Shown here: positions 1 to 6,557 of the stretch, one piece after another | How positions within the stretch are numbered: the stretch's first letter is position 1 | Layout of the letters: every line of letters starts with the position of its first letter | Assembly (NCBI GenBank): GCA_946886875.1 | Contig: CAMPJN010000091.1 | Coordinates: forward strand, 1-11,694 | Source of the DNA: an uncultured Pseudomonas sp. | GTDB lineage: Bacteria; Pseudomonadota; Gammaproteobacteria; Pseudomonadales; Pseudomonadaceae | Direction: 5' to 3' | DNA: 11,694 bases | The notes under the pieces: generated by a model | What the model was told of the DNA's origin: nothing | Databases searched by the model: none | What the model saw: the letters and a program-made list of their open reading frames with translations, nothing else | Position numbers and translations under genes: made by a program

Positions 1-986
1 ATCGTGGGCCGCAAGGCAAGGTCGCGGCGGTCGAGGATTTCTGCCCGCACCGTGGTGCACCGCTGTCCCTGGGTTTCGTCGAGGACGGCCAGCTGATTTG
101 CGGTTATCACGGCCTGGCCATGGGCGCCGACGGCAAGACCGTCGACATGCCGGGCCAACGCGTGCGCGGCTTCCCCTGCATCCGCAGCTACCCGGTGGAG
201 GAGCGTTACGGCTTTATCTGGGTCTGGCCGGGCGATGCCGAACAGGCCGATCCGGCGCTGATCCATCACCTGGAATGGGCCGACAACCCGGACTGGGCCT
301 ATGGCGGCGGGCTGTTCCATATCAACTGCGACTACCGCCTGATGATCGACAACCTGATGGACCTGACCCACGAGACCTATGTCCACGCCTCCAGCATCGG
401 CCAGAAGGAGATCGACGAGGTCGCGCCGGTGACCACGGTCGAGGGCGACAACGTGGTTACCAGTCGGCATATGCAAAACATCATGGCCCCGCCGTTCTGG
501 CGCATGGCCCTGCGCGGCAATGGCTTGGCCGACGATGTACCGGTGGACCGCTGGCAGATCTGCCGCTTCAGCCCGCCGAGCCATGTACTGATCGAGGTCG
601 GCGTGGCCCATGCCGGCAAGGGCGGTTATCAGGCCGCGCCGAGCGACAAGGCGGCGAGCATCGTGGTCGATTTCATCACCCCGGAAACCGAGACCTCGAT
701 CTGGTACTTCTGGGGCATGGCGCGCAGCTTCAAGCCCGAAGACCAGGAACTCACCGACAGCATCCGCGAAGGCCAGGGCAAGATCTTCAGCGAAGACCTG
801 CAGATGCTCGAACAGCAGCAGGCCAATCTGCTGGCCCATCCAGAGCGTCAGTTGCTCAAGCTGAATATCGATGCCGGCGGCGTGCAGTCGCGACGCATCC
901 TCGAACGCCTGATCGCCCAGGAGCGAGCGCCTGCCGCGACGCCCGAGCTGATCGCCAGCACCGCCGGTGCAGGGAGCGCCCCGTGA
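1..986 (+). CDS. vanA: Vanillate O-demethylase, oxygenase subunit VanA (5' end outside window)
   Basis: Terminal oxygenase of the Rieske non-haem iron type that removes the O-methyl group of vanillate, giving protocatechuate and formaldehyde, with electrons from VanB. The reading frame is open from position 3, so about 327 residues are visible; the family is usually about 350, so only some 25-40 N-terminal residues are missing. The Rieske [2Fe-2S] site is complete: CPH (visible residues 14-16) and CGYH (33-36), separated by 16 residues. The mononuclear iron site is seen as DLTHETYVH (H123 and H128) with a likely Asp ligand in the FSEDLQMLEQQQ stretch near the C-terminus, as in other Rieske oxygenases. 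The gene ends in TGA that overlaps the GTG start of vanB, so the two are translationally coupled. An ATG at 120 is internal and would destroy the Rieske domain. The promoter lies outside the window. Soluble cytoplasmic enzyme. Very confident in the family and subunit. Confidence 0.95.
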   Translation, partial: RGPQGKVAAVEDFCPHRGAPLSLGFVEDGQLICGYHGLAMGADGKTVDMPGQRVRGFPCIRSYPVEERYGFIWVWPGDAEQADPALIHHLEWADNPDWAYGGGLFHINCDYRLMIDNLMDLTHETYVHASSIGQKEIDEVAPVTTVEGDNVVTSRHMQNIMAPPFWRMALRGNGLADDVPVDRWQICRFSPPSHVLIEVGVAHAGKGGYQAAPSDKAASIVVDFITPETETSIWYFWGMARSFKPEDQELTDSIREGQGKIFSEDLQMLEQQQANLLAHPERQLLKLNIDAGGVQSRRILERLIAQERAPAATPELIASTAGAGSAP

Positions 987-1936
987 TCGAAGTCCTAGTC
1001 ACCGCACGCAACGACCAGGCCCAGGATATCTGCAGCTTCGAACTGGCCCGCATCGACGGTGCGCCGCTGCCGGCGTTCACCGCCGGTGCCCATATCGACG
1101 TACACCTGCCCGGTGGCCTGATCCGCCAATACTCGCTGTGCAATCCGCCCTGGGAAAACCAGAGTTACCTGATCGGCGTGCTCAAGGACCCCGCCTCGCG
1201 CGGCGGCTCCAAGGCCATGCACGAGCAGATGCAGGTTGGCCAAACGTTGCTGATCAGCGAACCGCGCAACCTCTTCCCTCTGAGTGAGGATGCTCAACGC
1301 AGCCTGCTGTTCGCCGGCGGCATCGGCATCACCCCGATCCTCGGTATGGCCGAACGCCTGCACCGGCTCGGCGCGGATTTCCAGCTGCACTACTGCGCCC
1401 GCTCGATCGAGCGCGCGGCCTTCGTCGAGCGCCTGCAGGCCGCACCCTTCGCCGAGCGCGTGCAGCTGCACTTCGACGACGGCCCGGCCGCCCAGCACCT
1501 GGACGCCACCGCCCTGCTCGCCAATCCAGATCCCGGCACCCACCTCTACGTCTGCGGCCCGGGCGGCTTCATGGCGCACGTGCTGGACACGGCCAAGGCC
1601 CAGGGCTGGGCAGACGAACGCGCGCACCGCGAATATTTCGCCGCCGCGCCAATCGATCACGCCAACGACGGCAGCTTCGCCGTGCAGATCAACAGCAGCG
1701 GCCAGATCATCCAGATCCCCGCCAACCAAAGCGTCGCCGAAGCGCTGGAAGCGTTCGGCATTCTGATTCCACTGTCATGCGAGCAAGGCATCTGCGGCAC
1801 CTGCCTGACCGGCGTACTGGCAGGCGAACCGGAACACCGCGACCTGTTCCTTACCGAAGCCGAACAGGCGCTGAACGACCAGTTCACCCCCTGCTGCTCG
1901 CGGGCGAAGAGTCCGTTGCTGGTGTTGGATTTGTAG
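983..1936 (+). CDS. vanB: Vanillate O-demethylase, oxidoreductase subunit VanB
   Basis: Class IA-type reductase that passes electrons from NAD(P)H through FMN and a plant-type [2Fe-2S] centre to VanA. The protein has 317 residues, the usual VanB length. Domains in order: FMN-binding beta-barrel with RQYSL (residues 48-52); nucleotide-binding domain with AGGIGITPIL (111-120) and YVCGPGGFM (189-197); C-terminal ferredoxin domain with CEQGICGTC (Cys 266, 271, 274) and the fourth cysteine at 304 or 305 in TPCCS. The start chosen is GTG at 983: it overlaps the vanA stop as GTGA and has AGGGAG (971-976) at normal spacing. Open frame continues upstream to 98 but that part is vanA read out of frame. 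Ends just before a palindromic repeat. Confidence 0.94.
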   Translation: MIEVLVTARNDQAQDICSFELARIDGAPLPAFTAGAHIDVHLPGGLIRQYSLCNPPWENQSYLIGVLKDPASRGGSKAMHEQMQVGQTLLISEPRNLFPLSEDAQRSLLFAGGIGITPILGMAERLHRLGADFQLHYCARSIERAAFVERLQAAPFAERVQLHFDDGPAAQHLDATALLANPDPGTHLYVCGPGGFMAHVLDTAKAQGWADERAHREYFAAAPIDHANDGSFAVQINSSGQIIQIPANQSVAEALEAFGILIPLSCEQGICGTCLTGVLAGEPEHRDLFLTEAEQALNDQFTPCCSRAKSPLLVLDL

Positions 1937-1939
1937 GGC

Positions 1940-2022
1940 GTAGGGTGGATCGGGGCGCGTAGCTGACGCCCCAGCCATTCACCAACCGCGATGGTGGATG
2001 AAAAAGGCGTTATCCACTCTAC
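1940..2022. repeat. Palindromic repeat, module A of composite element copy 1
   Basis: Starts 4 bases after the vanB stop. The outer arms are GTAGGGTGGAT (1940-1950) and ATCCACTCTAC (2012-2022), complementary apart from one base (a G-T wobble in RNA). Inside are a GGGGCG/CGCCCC stem (1952-1957 with 1967-1972) and a GTGGAT/ATCCAC stem (from 1994, arm 2012-2017) around GATGAAAAAGG. The same module occurs at 7101-7187, and GTAGGGTGGAT-type palindromes are widespread between genes of pseudomonads and relatives. It could help terminate vanB transcription, although no T run follows. Confidence 0.75.
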
Positions 2023-2031
2023 CTCGCTCGT

Positions 2032-2087
2032 GTAGCCCGGGTTGAGCGAAGCGATACCCGGGTATCGCTGCGCTCAACCCGGGCTAC
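2032..2087. repeat. Large near-perfect palindrome, module B of composite element copy 1
   Basis: A 56-base palindrome: outer arms GTAGCCCGGGTTGAGCG (2032-2048) and its exact complement (2071-2087), one mismatched pair (2049/2070), and a perfect 20-base inner palindrome centred on CCCGGG (2050-2069). It would form an almost uninterrupted hairpin in RNA or a cruciform in DNA. It lies between the convergent vanB and GntR genes and may act as a bidirectional terminator, although no T tract follows on either side. A related module, GTAGCCCGGATGC, follows module A again at 7198. Confidence 0.8.
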
Positions 2088-2197
2088 GTGCTGCGCGTTG
2101 CTTTTGCCGTGTGGCGGTCGAATACACCGTTTGACCCAACCATGATCGGCCAAAAAACTTGCGCAGGGACATAGGATCTACGACCAGAGATCCGCGC

Positions 2198-2929
2198 CTA
2201 CGACAGCTCTTCTGCCACGCTCTTCTGAATCAACTTCACCCCTTCACTGGCACCCTGGGTCGGGCCGAAGATTTCCGCGTAGCGCAGGGTCGCATTGGCA
2301 TGTTCGCGCATGATCGCTTCGGCCCGCGCGCCCTGGCCGTTGACCAGCGCATCGAACACCGCATGGTGTTGCATATGGGCGAAATTGAAGCGGCGGTACT
2401 CACGGGCCATATCATGTAGGTCGACTGCCAGCGAGCTAACCGAGGCGAACGGCAAGTGGTCGTTGCGCGCCAGGGCTTCGGCAATGGCCGGGTTGCCGCT
2501 GGCGGCGATGATCAGTTGATGGAAGCGCATATTGAGGTCGTGGTAGCTCTCCAGGTCCTCTTCCAGCACGTGCCCCTTCTGAAACAACCGATCGCCCTGC
2601 TCCAGGCATTGCTGCAGGGCCTCGCGCACCTCGGCATCGATGCCGCGCTCCGCCGCCTGGCGTGCGGCCAGGCCTTCGAGCACCCCGCGCACCTCCACCG
2701 CCCCGGCGATATCGGCAGTACTGACGGCACGCACCGTGTAGCCACGCCCGGCGCATTTGACCAACAGGCCCTCCTGCTCCAGGGTGCGAAAGGCGATGCG
2801 CACAGGCGTGCGCGACACCTCGAGCAGTTCGGCGGTGGGAATCTCGGCGATGCGCTCGCCCGCCGCCAATTCCCCGGAGGCGATCATCTTGCGCAGCGCG
2901 ATCAGAACGCGCTGACCCGGCTTACTCAT
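2198..2929 (-). CDS. vanR: GntR-family (FCD subfamily) transcriptional regulator, probably VanR
   Basis: Ligand-responsive DNA-binding repressor of 243 residues, the typical FadR/FCD length. Residues 1-70 form the winged helix-turn-helix (GERIAEIPTAELLEVSRTPV, then EQEGLL and the GRGYTV wing). Residues 75-225 form the all-helical FCD ligand domain, with its metal-binding set visible: D131 and H137 (DLNMRFH), H188/H189 (MQHHAVFDAL) and H210 (REHANATL). The start at 2929 (MSKPGQ) is preferred over an ATG 36 bases upstream because GGGGA sits 5 bases before it and the upstream start has no ribosome binding site. It converges on vanAB across a palindromic repeat. GntR-type VanR proteins that repress vanAB until vanillate is present are known in several bacteria, so position supports vanR, but the effector is not readable from sequence. 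Regulator family is sure; the gene name is an inference. Confidence 0.85.
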   Translation of the reverse strand: MSKPGQRVLIALRKMIASGELAAGERIAEIPTAELLEVSRTPVRIAFRTLEQEGLLVKCAGRGYTVRAVSTADIAGAVEVRGVLEGLAARQAAERGIDAEVREALQQCLEQGDRLFQKGHVLEEDLESYHDLNMRFHQLIIAASGNPAIAEALARNDHLPFASVSSLAVDLHDMAREYRRFNFAHMQHHAVFDALVNGQGARAEAIMREHANATLRYAEIFGPTQGASEGVKLIQKSVAEELS

Positions 2930-2983
2930 AACTGTCCCCAGCCAGCCTGCAATGCTCGCCATCATAGCGCAGCCGAGACGCGA

Positions 2984-3643
2984 TCAAGTTACGGCCCCGC
3001 GCGACATAAAACACCGGCCGAACATACCCAGGGCGACCTCGACCCGCTCGTCGATCTGCTCGTCGGACCAGCTCTGCTGCACGCCCAGGGTGAACAGCTT
3101 GAGCGGCTGTGAAATCAGCAACGCATCGATCAACTCGACCGCAGGTTCGACATCATCGCGGGCCAGCAGCCCCTTGCCCGCGGCCTTACCCAGCCAGCCG
3201 CGGAGCAGGTTAAGGCAGCGCTCGGCGCCCTCCTGATACCAGATCCGCGCAATACCCGGTGCGTTCTCGCGGCCCTGGGCGGCCATCAGATAGATGCCCA
3301 GAGCCAACGGCGAGAGGGTCAGGCGCGCCCACAGATAGAGATACATCCGCAGCTCGCTGAGCAAGTCTTCGGCGCAGTCGATGCCGCTTTCCAGCAGCAG
3401 TTCGAGGGTGGACAGGTCGCGCGCCACCAGCTGCGACATCAGCTCTTCCTTGCTGGCGACCAGTTGATAGAGGGTCTTTTTCGAGATACCCGCCGAACGC
3501 GCAATCGCATCCATGGTGACATTGGCGAAATTGCCGCTGCCAATCTCGGCCGCCGCGGCGTCCAGCAACAGGCTCATCTGCTCATCGCGACTGCGCAGCG
3601 GCGGCCGGCCGCGCCTGGGGAGCTGAGGGGTGGTTTCAGACAT
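2984..3643 (-). CDS. TetR/AcrR-family transcriptional regulator
   Basis: One-component regulator of 219 residues. The N-terminal basic arm RRGRPP (residues 10-15) is followed by the TetR helix-turn-helix at about 25-73, with TMDAIARSAGISKKTLY as turn and recognition helix and SKEELM after it. The rest is the helical ligand/dimer domain, whose ligand cannot be inferred. The start at 3643 (MSETTP) places the basic arm at the usual distance; a GTG at 3670 in frame would add nine residues, and neither start has a strong ribosome binding site. It lies on the same strand as calB and the alpha/beta hydrolase upstream and the GntR gene 54 bases downstream. It could control the hydrolase/calB unit, its own promoter, or a distant target; nothing in the window decides this. 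No gene symbol recognised. Confidence 0.9.
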   Translation of the reverse strand: MSETTPQLPRRGRPPLRSRDEQMSLLLDAAAAEIGSGNFANVTMDAIARSAGISKKTLYQLVASKEELMSQLVARDLSTLELLLESGIDCAEDLLSELRMYLYLWARLTLSPLALGIYLMAAQGRENAPGIARIWYQEGAERCLNLLRGWLGKAAGKGLLARDDVEPAVELIDALLISQPLKLFTLGVQQSWSDEQIDERVEVALGMFGRCFMSRGAVT

Positions 3644-3737
3644 AAGGGATTCTGCTGATCGGCATGGCACGGAATTCTTGGGCGGGGCTTAGCTTACCGC
3701 GGCATGCCGACAAACGCCTGCGCCGGATCGAGCCTAT

Positions 3738-3846
3738 GTAGGAGCCAGCTTGCTGGCGATCCCGCAACCCAGGTGCCCCAGAAGATCGTTGGCGCTTATG
3801 GATTGATTGATCGCCAGCAAGAACTGGGCGTCCCCCTGGCTCCTAC
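3738..3846. repeat. REP-like inverted pair with a 14-base interruption in one arm
   Basis: The left arm is GTAGGAGCCAG plus CTTGCTGGCGATC (3738-3761). The right arm is the exact complement in two pieces, GATCGCCAGCAAG (3809-3821) and CTGGCTCCTAC (3836-3846), separated by 14 extra bases (3822-3835). GTAGGAGC-type repeats are a classic intergenic REP family of Pseudomonas. It begins 5 bases after the hydrolase stop on the minus strand and separates that gene from the TetR gene, so it may end or stabilise the calB-hydrolase transcript. Confidence 0.85.
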
Positions 3847-3851
3847 AGGGT

Positions 3852-4796
3852 TTACACCTCTAGATGAGCATTGACAGGATTGACACCTACTTCCTTAGCC
3901 GCCTCCGCAAAGGCCCCACGCAACGAATTTTCCATCAACTGCCAGGCCTGTTCCGCCGAGTCATCCGACCCCAGGTGGGTGAACATATGGTCGCAGCCGG
4001 CGAACATCCGCTCGTTTACCGGCACGCCAGCTTGGCGCAGCTTCTCTGCGTAGGCCTCGCCTTCAGCGCGTAGGATGTCGTACTCGGCGGTGATCAGAGT
4101 GGCCGGCGGCATGCCGCGCAATTCCTCGACGGTTGCCAGCAATGGCGAGACCAGCGGTTCGCGGGCCTGAGCTGGATCGCTCAGGTAGCAGCTGTTGAAG
4201 AAGCGCACCAGGCCGGCGCCGAGCAAGGGTTTGTCGAGGATCGAAACTTTCAACGCGGGGTCCTGGGCCAGGTCAAGTACCGCATAGTCGATCAGCTGAT
4301 GCACCACCCGCAGCCGCTGATGCCCACGCGCCAGACTGGCTACGCCGGTGGCGAGATTGCCGCCAGCGCTATGCCCGCCGACGGCGATCCGTTGCGGGTC
4401 GATGCCCAGCGTGGCGGCCTGTTCGGCCAACCATTCCAGCACTGCAAAGCTCTGGCGCAAACCGGCGGGAAAGGGATGCTCAGGGGCCAGCACATAATCC
4501 AGATTGACCACCAAACAACCGAGGTTATGCGCCAGACGCCGGCAATAGCTGTCGTCGTGCTCGGGCACCCCGGCGACAAAGCCACCGCCATGCAGGTTCA
4601 GGTACACCGGCAGGGGCTTCGAGGACTGCGCGTTGGGCCAGTAGAACAGCGCCCGCGCCGGTCCCCAGGTGGTAGGGATGTATTCCTCGGCGACCGCGCG
4701 CAGCGGAAACTGCGCCGCGGCATAGACGAATTTACCTTTCATGCGCTTGGCCAAGGCACGCAATAGCTTGGCCTTAAGGGTTTTAACTAGGCTCAT
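3852..4796 (-). CDS. Alpha/beta hydrolase, hormone-sensitive-lipase-like (family IV) esterase
   Basis: Predicted carboxylesterase of 314 residues. Oxyanion-hole motif HGGGF at 69-73; nucleophile elbow GHSAGG at 141-146 (Ser143); catalytic Asp probably D240 (EYDILRAEGE); catalytic His probably H270 (GCDHMFTH, with H274 the alternative). Most family IV enzymes have GDSAGG, so His at the second position is a variation. There is no signal peptide; residues 1-22 form a basic amphipathic stretch (several Lys/Arg among Leu), so membrane association is possible but not shown. AAGGAG lies 7 bases before the ATG. It starts only 23 bases after the calB stop, so the two are very likely one operon. This suggests a role in freeing coniferyl or feruloyl compounds from esters, which is inference from position only. 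It is not of the tannase/feruloyl-esterase family. Substrate unknown. Confidence 0.9.
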   Translation of the reverse strand: MSLVKTLKAKLLRALAKRMKGKFVYAAAQFPLRAVAEEYIPTTWGPARALFYWPNAQSSKPLPVYLNLHGGGFVAGVPEHDDSYCRRLAHNLGCLVVNLDYVLAPEHPFPAGLRQSFAVLEWLAEQAATLGIDPQRIAVGGHSAGGNLATGVASLARGHQRLRVVHQLIDYAVLDLAQDPALKVSILDKPLLGAGLVRFFNSCYLSDPAQAREPLVSPLLATVEELRGMPPATLITAEYDILRAEGEAYAEKLRQAGVPVNERMFAGCDHMFTHLGSDDSAEQAWQLMENSLRGAFAEAAKEVGVNPVNAHLEV

Positions 4797-4819
4797 GACT
4801 TCACTCCTTAACGGCTCAA

Positions 4820-6262
4820 TTAATTAGCGGTCAGCAACTGATCCAGCAGACCGTGAATCATCTCGCCATAAGGCGCGCGCATCGCCAGGTTGGACTCGCC
4901 GATCGGGCTCTGCACCACCACCGCTTTGGCGTGGCTGAAGGTACGGAAACCATAGACGCCATGGTAGGCGCCCATACCCGAATGGCCGACGCCGCCGAAC
5001 GGCAGCTCCTCGAACAGCACATGGCTCATGCAATCATTCACCACCAGCGCACCCGAGGTGGTGCGCTCCAATACCTGCTGGCGCTCGCCGGCGTCCTCGC
5101 CGAAGTAATAGGCCGCCAGTGGTCGCGGCTGAGCGTTAACGTAGTCGATAGCCTCGGCGAAGTCGCGGTAGGTTTTGATCGGCAACAGCGGGCCGAAGAT
5201 CTCCTCGCGCAGCACCTGCATCTGTTCATTGCTATCGAGCACCAGAGTCGGGGCGATCTTGCGGGTCTCGCGGTCACTGAGGTCTTCCTGCGCCGGGTTG
5301 ATCTCGAGCAGACGCGCGCCCTTGGCGTGGGCATCGGCGAGGTAACTGCGCAGACGGTCGAAGTGGCGCGGGTTGATGATCGAGGTGTAGTCTGGGTTAC
5401 CGCGTAGCGTCGGATACATCTCACTGACAAAGCGCACGGCCTCGGCGACGAAATCGTTCAGCAACCCCTCTGGCAGCAGCACATAGTCCGGGGCCAGGCA
5501 GATCTGTCCGGCATTGAAGGTCTTCACCGTCATCACTCGCTGCACTGCCATGGCTAGGTCGGCGCTACGCGAGACCAGCACCGGCGACTTGCCGCCCAGC
5601 TCCAGGGTCACCGGCACCAGATTGTCCGCGGCGGCGCGCATGATATGCCGGCCCACCGCGGTGCCGCCGGTGAAGATCAAGTGATCGAAGGGCTGCGCGC
5701 TGAAAAGCGCACCAGTTTCGGCGCTGCCCAGTACGGTGCTCAGTTCGTTGGCGTCGAAATAACGGGCGATCAGCTCGGCGAGCAAGGCCGAGGTGCGCGG
5801 GGTCAGCTCCGAGGGTTTGAGCAGGGCGCGGTTGCCGGCGGCGAGGATGCTCGCCAGGGGACCGAAGGCCAGGACGATGGGGAAGTTCCACGGGCTGATC
5901 ACCCCGACCACGCCCAATGGCTGGTAGTCGACCCGCGCTTCGCAACCGGGGAACGGCGCCGGGTGAGCGTCGGATTGCATCCACTCGACCAAGTGCTCGC
6001 GGCAATGCTTGAGGCTGGCCACCGAGCCGGCGATATCGGACAGAAGGGTCTGTTCGCGGCTGCGGTTGCCGAAGTCCGCGGACACCGCGGCGACTATCTC
6101 TTCGCGGTTATCCAGCAACAGGGCAATCGCCCGGTCGAGGCGATCACGGCGCAGCTCCAGGCTGGCCGGCCCCTCGGCCAGGTGGGCCTGTTTCATGGCC
6201 GCTAAGGCCGCAGTGAGTTGTTCGGCGCTGACCGCCGCAGCCTGGTGGCCGAGAATGCTCAT
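4820..6262 (-). CDS. calB: Coniferyl aldehyde dehydrogenase
   Basis: NAD(P)-dependent aldehyde dehydrogenase of 480 residues, matching the length of Pseudomonas CalB, which oxidises coniferyl aldehyde to ferulate. The ALDH core is complete: SPWNFP with the oxyanion Asn126, KPSE (149-152), the FTGG nucleotide-binding loop (197-200), general base Glu221 in LELGGK, and nucleophile Cys255 in AGQICLAPDY. The GQICLAPDY form and the PWNFP / GVGHSGMGAYHG C-terminal stretch are typical of the coniferyl-aldehyde/fatty-aldehyde branch rather than of vanillin dehydrogenases; this differs clearly from the vdh gene at the right end. The start at 6262 is supported by AGGAATT upstream. It is first in a minus-strand unit with the alpha/beta hydrolase, divergent from the MarR gene. 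Naming as calB fits its position in a ferulate cluster, but a broader aldehyde range is possible. Confidence 0.88.
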   Translation of the reverse strand: MSILGHQAAAVSAEQLTAALAAMKQAHLAEGPASLELRRDRLDRAIALLLDNREEIVAAVSADFGNRSREQTLLSDIAGSVASLKHCREHLVEWMQSDAHPAPFPGCEARVDYQPLGVVGVISPWNFPIVLAFGPLASILAAGNRALLKPSELTPRTSALLAELIARYFDANELSTVLGSAETGALFSAQPFDHLIFTGGTAVGRHIMRAAADNLVPVTLELGGKSPVLVSRSADLAMAVQRVMTVKTFNAGQICLAPDYVLLPEGLLNDFVAEAVRFVSEMYPTLRGNPDYTSIINPRHFDRLRSYLADAHAKGARLLEINPAQEDLSDRETRKIAPTLVLDSNEQMQVLREEIFGPLLPIKTYRDFAEAIDYVNAQPRPLAAYYFGEDAGERQQVLERTTSGALVVNDCMSHVLFEELPFGGVGHSGMGAYHGVYGFRTFSHAKAVVVQSPIGESNLAMRAPYGEMIHGLLDQLLTAN

Positions 6263-6274
6263 GGCGTGAATTCC

Positions 6275-6301
6275 TGCTGGTTGAATTGTTATTAGCCAGC
6301 A
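6275..6301. promoter_or_regulatory. Imperfect palindrome in the calB leader, possible operator
   Basis: TGCTGG and CCAGCA form outer arms. Within it, CTGGTT (6277-6282) and ATTAGCCAG (6291-6299) resemble the two halves of the MarR-gene palindrome (CTGGTT and ATTAACCAG) but with two more bases between them. It sits 13-39 bases upstream of the calB start, next to its ribosome binding site, where a bound repressor would block transcription. Resemblance only; no binding data. Confidence 0.35.
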
Positions 6302-6305
6302 CTAA

Positions 6306-6324
6306 GTGCCGGACGAACCGGCAC
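6306..6324 (-). other. GC-rich stem-loop in the calB leader
   Basis: GTGCCGG (6306-6312) and CCGGCAC (6318-6324) form a perfect 7-base stem with a 5-base loop. If calB transcription starts in the AT-rich part to the right, this hairpin lies in the 5' untranslated RNA, where it could protect the message. No T run follows, so it is not an evident terminator. Confidence 0.5.
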
Positions 6325-6366
6325 CTCTACCGACTCGCTGAATGGAGTATGGCAAAAAATCAAATA

Positions 6367-6388
6367 AAGGAAACCATTAAGTTTCCTT
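6367..6388. promoter_or_regulatory. 8-6-8 palindrome in AT-rich DNA upstream of calB, possible operator
   Basis: AAGGAAAC (6367-6374) and GTTTCCTT (6381-6388) are exact complements around CATTAA. Reading toward calB, a weak promoter-like TATTAA lies just upstream in the AT-rich run with a poor CTGAAT at 18 bases, so the palindrome would fall near the start of transcription. The likely binder (TetR, MarR or a remote factor) cannot be told. Confidence 0.4.
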
Positions 6389-6449
6389 ATTTTAATATTT
6401 CTGACTAGCGAGCCTATTCAGCGTTATCAGGACTTGTTCGGATGATTAC

Positions 6450-6490
6450 CGGCAACTCCGGGCGAGCGCAGAGTCCGTATGGAGTTGCCG
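6450..6490. other. Perfect 10-base inverted repeat with 21-base spacer
   Basis: CGGCAACTCC (6450-6459) and GGAGTTGCCG (6481-6490) are exact complements. It could be paired regulator half-sites about three helical turns apart, or a hairpin insulating the divergent units. It lies upstream of the proposed MarR-gene promoter. Confidence 0.5.
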
Positions 6491-6524
6491 TCAAAGGTTC
6501 AAGAAACTGGCCAAATCCTGGCTA

Positions 6525-6552
6525 TTGGTGCGAAACTGGTTAGGTTTATTAA
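6525..6552 (+). promoter_or_regulatory. Candidate sigma-70 type promoter of the MarR gene
   Basis: TTGGTG (6525-6530) and TATTAA (6547-6552) are separated by 16 bases. Both are partial matches to the -35 and -10 consensus. Transcription would begin near 6559, about 40 bases before the preferred ATG at 6599, which would make the ATG at 6479 unusable. Confidence 0.45.
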
Positions 6553-6557
6553 CCAGT
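6535..6557. promoter_or_regulatory. Candidate autoregulatory operator of the MarR gene
   Basis: ACTGGTTA (6535-6542) and TAACCAGT (6550-6557) are exact complements around a 7-base spacer, a 23-base site of the size MarR dimers bind. It overlaps the candidate promoter including its -10 element, the arrangement expected for autorepression. No second perfect copy is visible in the window, but fcs/vdh promoters may lie beyond the right edge. Confidence 0.5.

Noticed and set aside
98..982. Open frame running into vanB from the left, as a longer vanB
   Set aside because: It is vanA read in another frame; the vanB homology begins at the GTG at 983, which has a ribosome binding site and overlaps the vanA stop.
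995..1729. Long antisense open frame (244 codons) opposite vanB
   Set aside because: A typical shadow in GC-rich coding DNA; its low-complexity Val/Gly/Ala-rich product has no recognisable domain and vanB on the other strand is certain.
2174..2193. Small hairpin GGATCT/AGATCC after the GntR gene as a terminator
   Set aside because: Only 6 pairs, and the nearest T run on the minus strand is about 15 bases further on; too weak to call.
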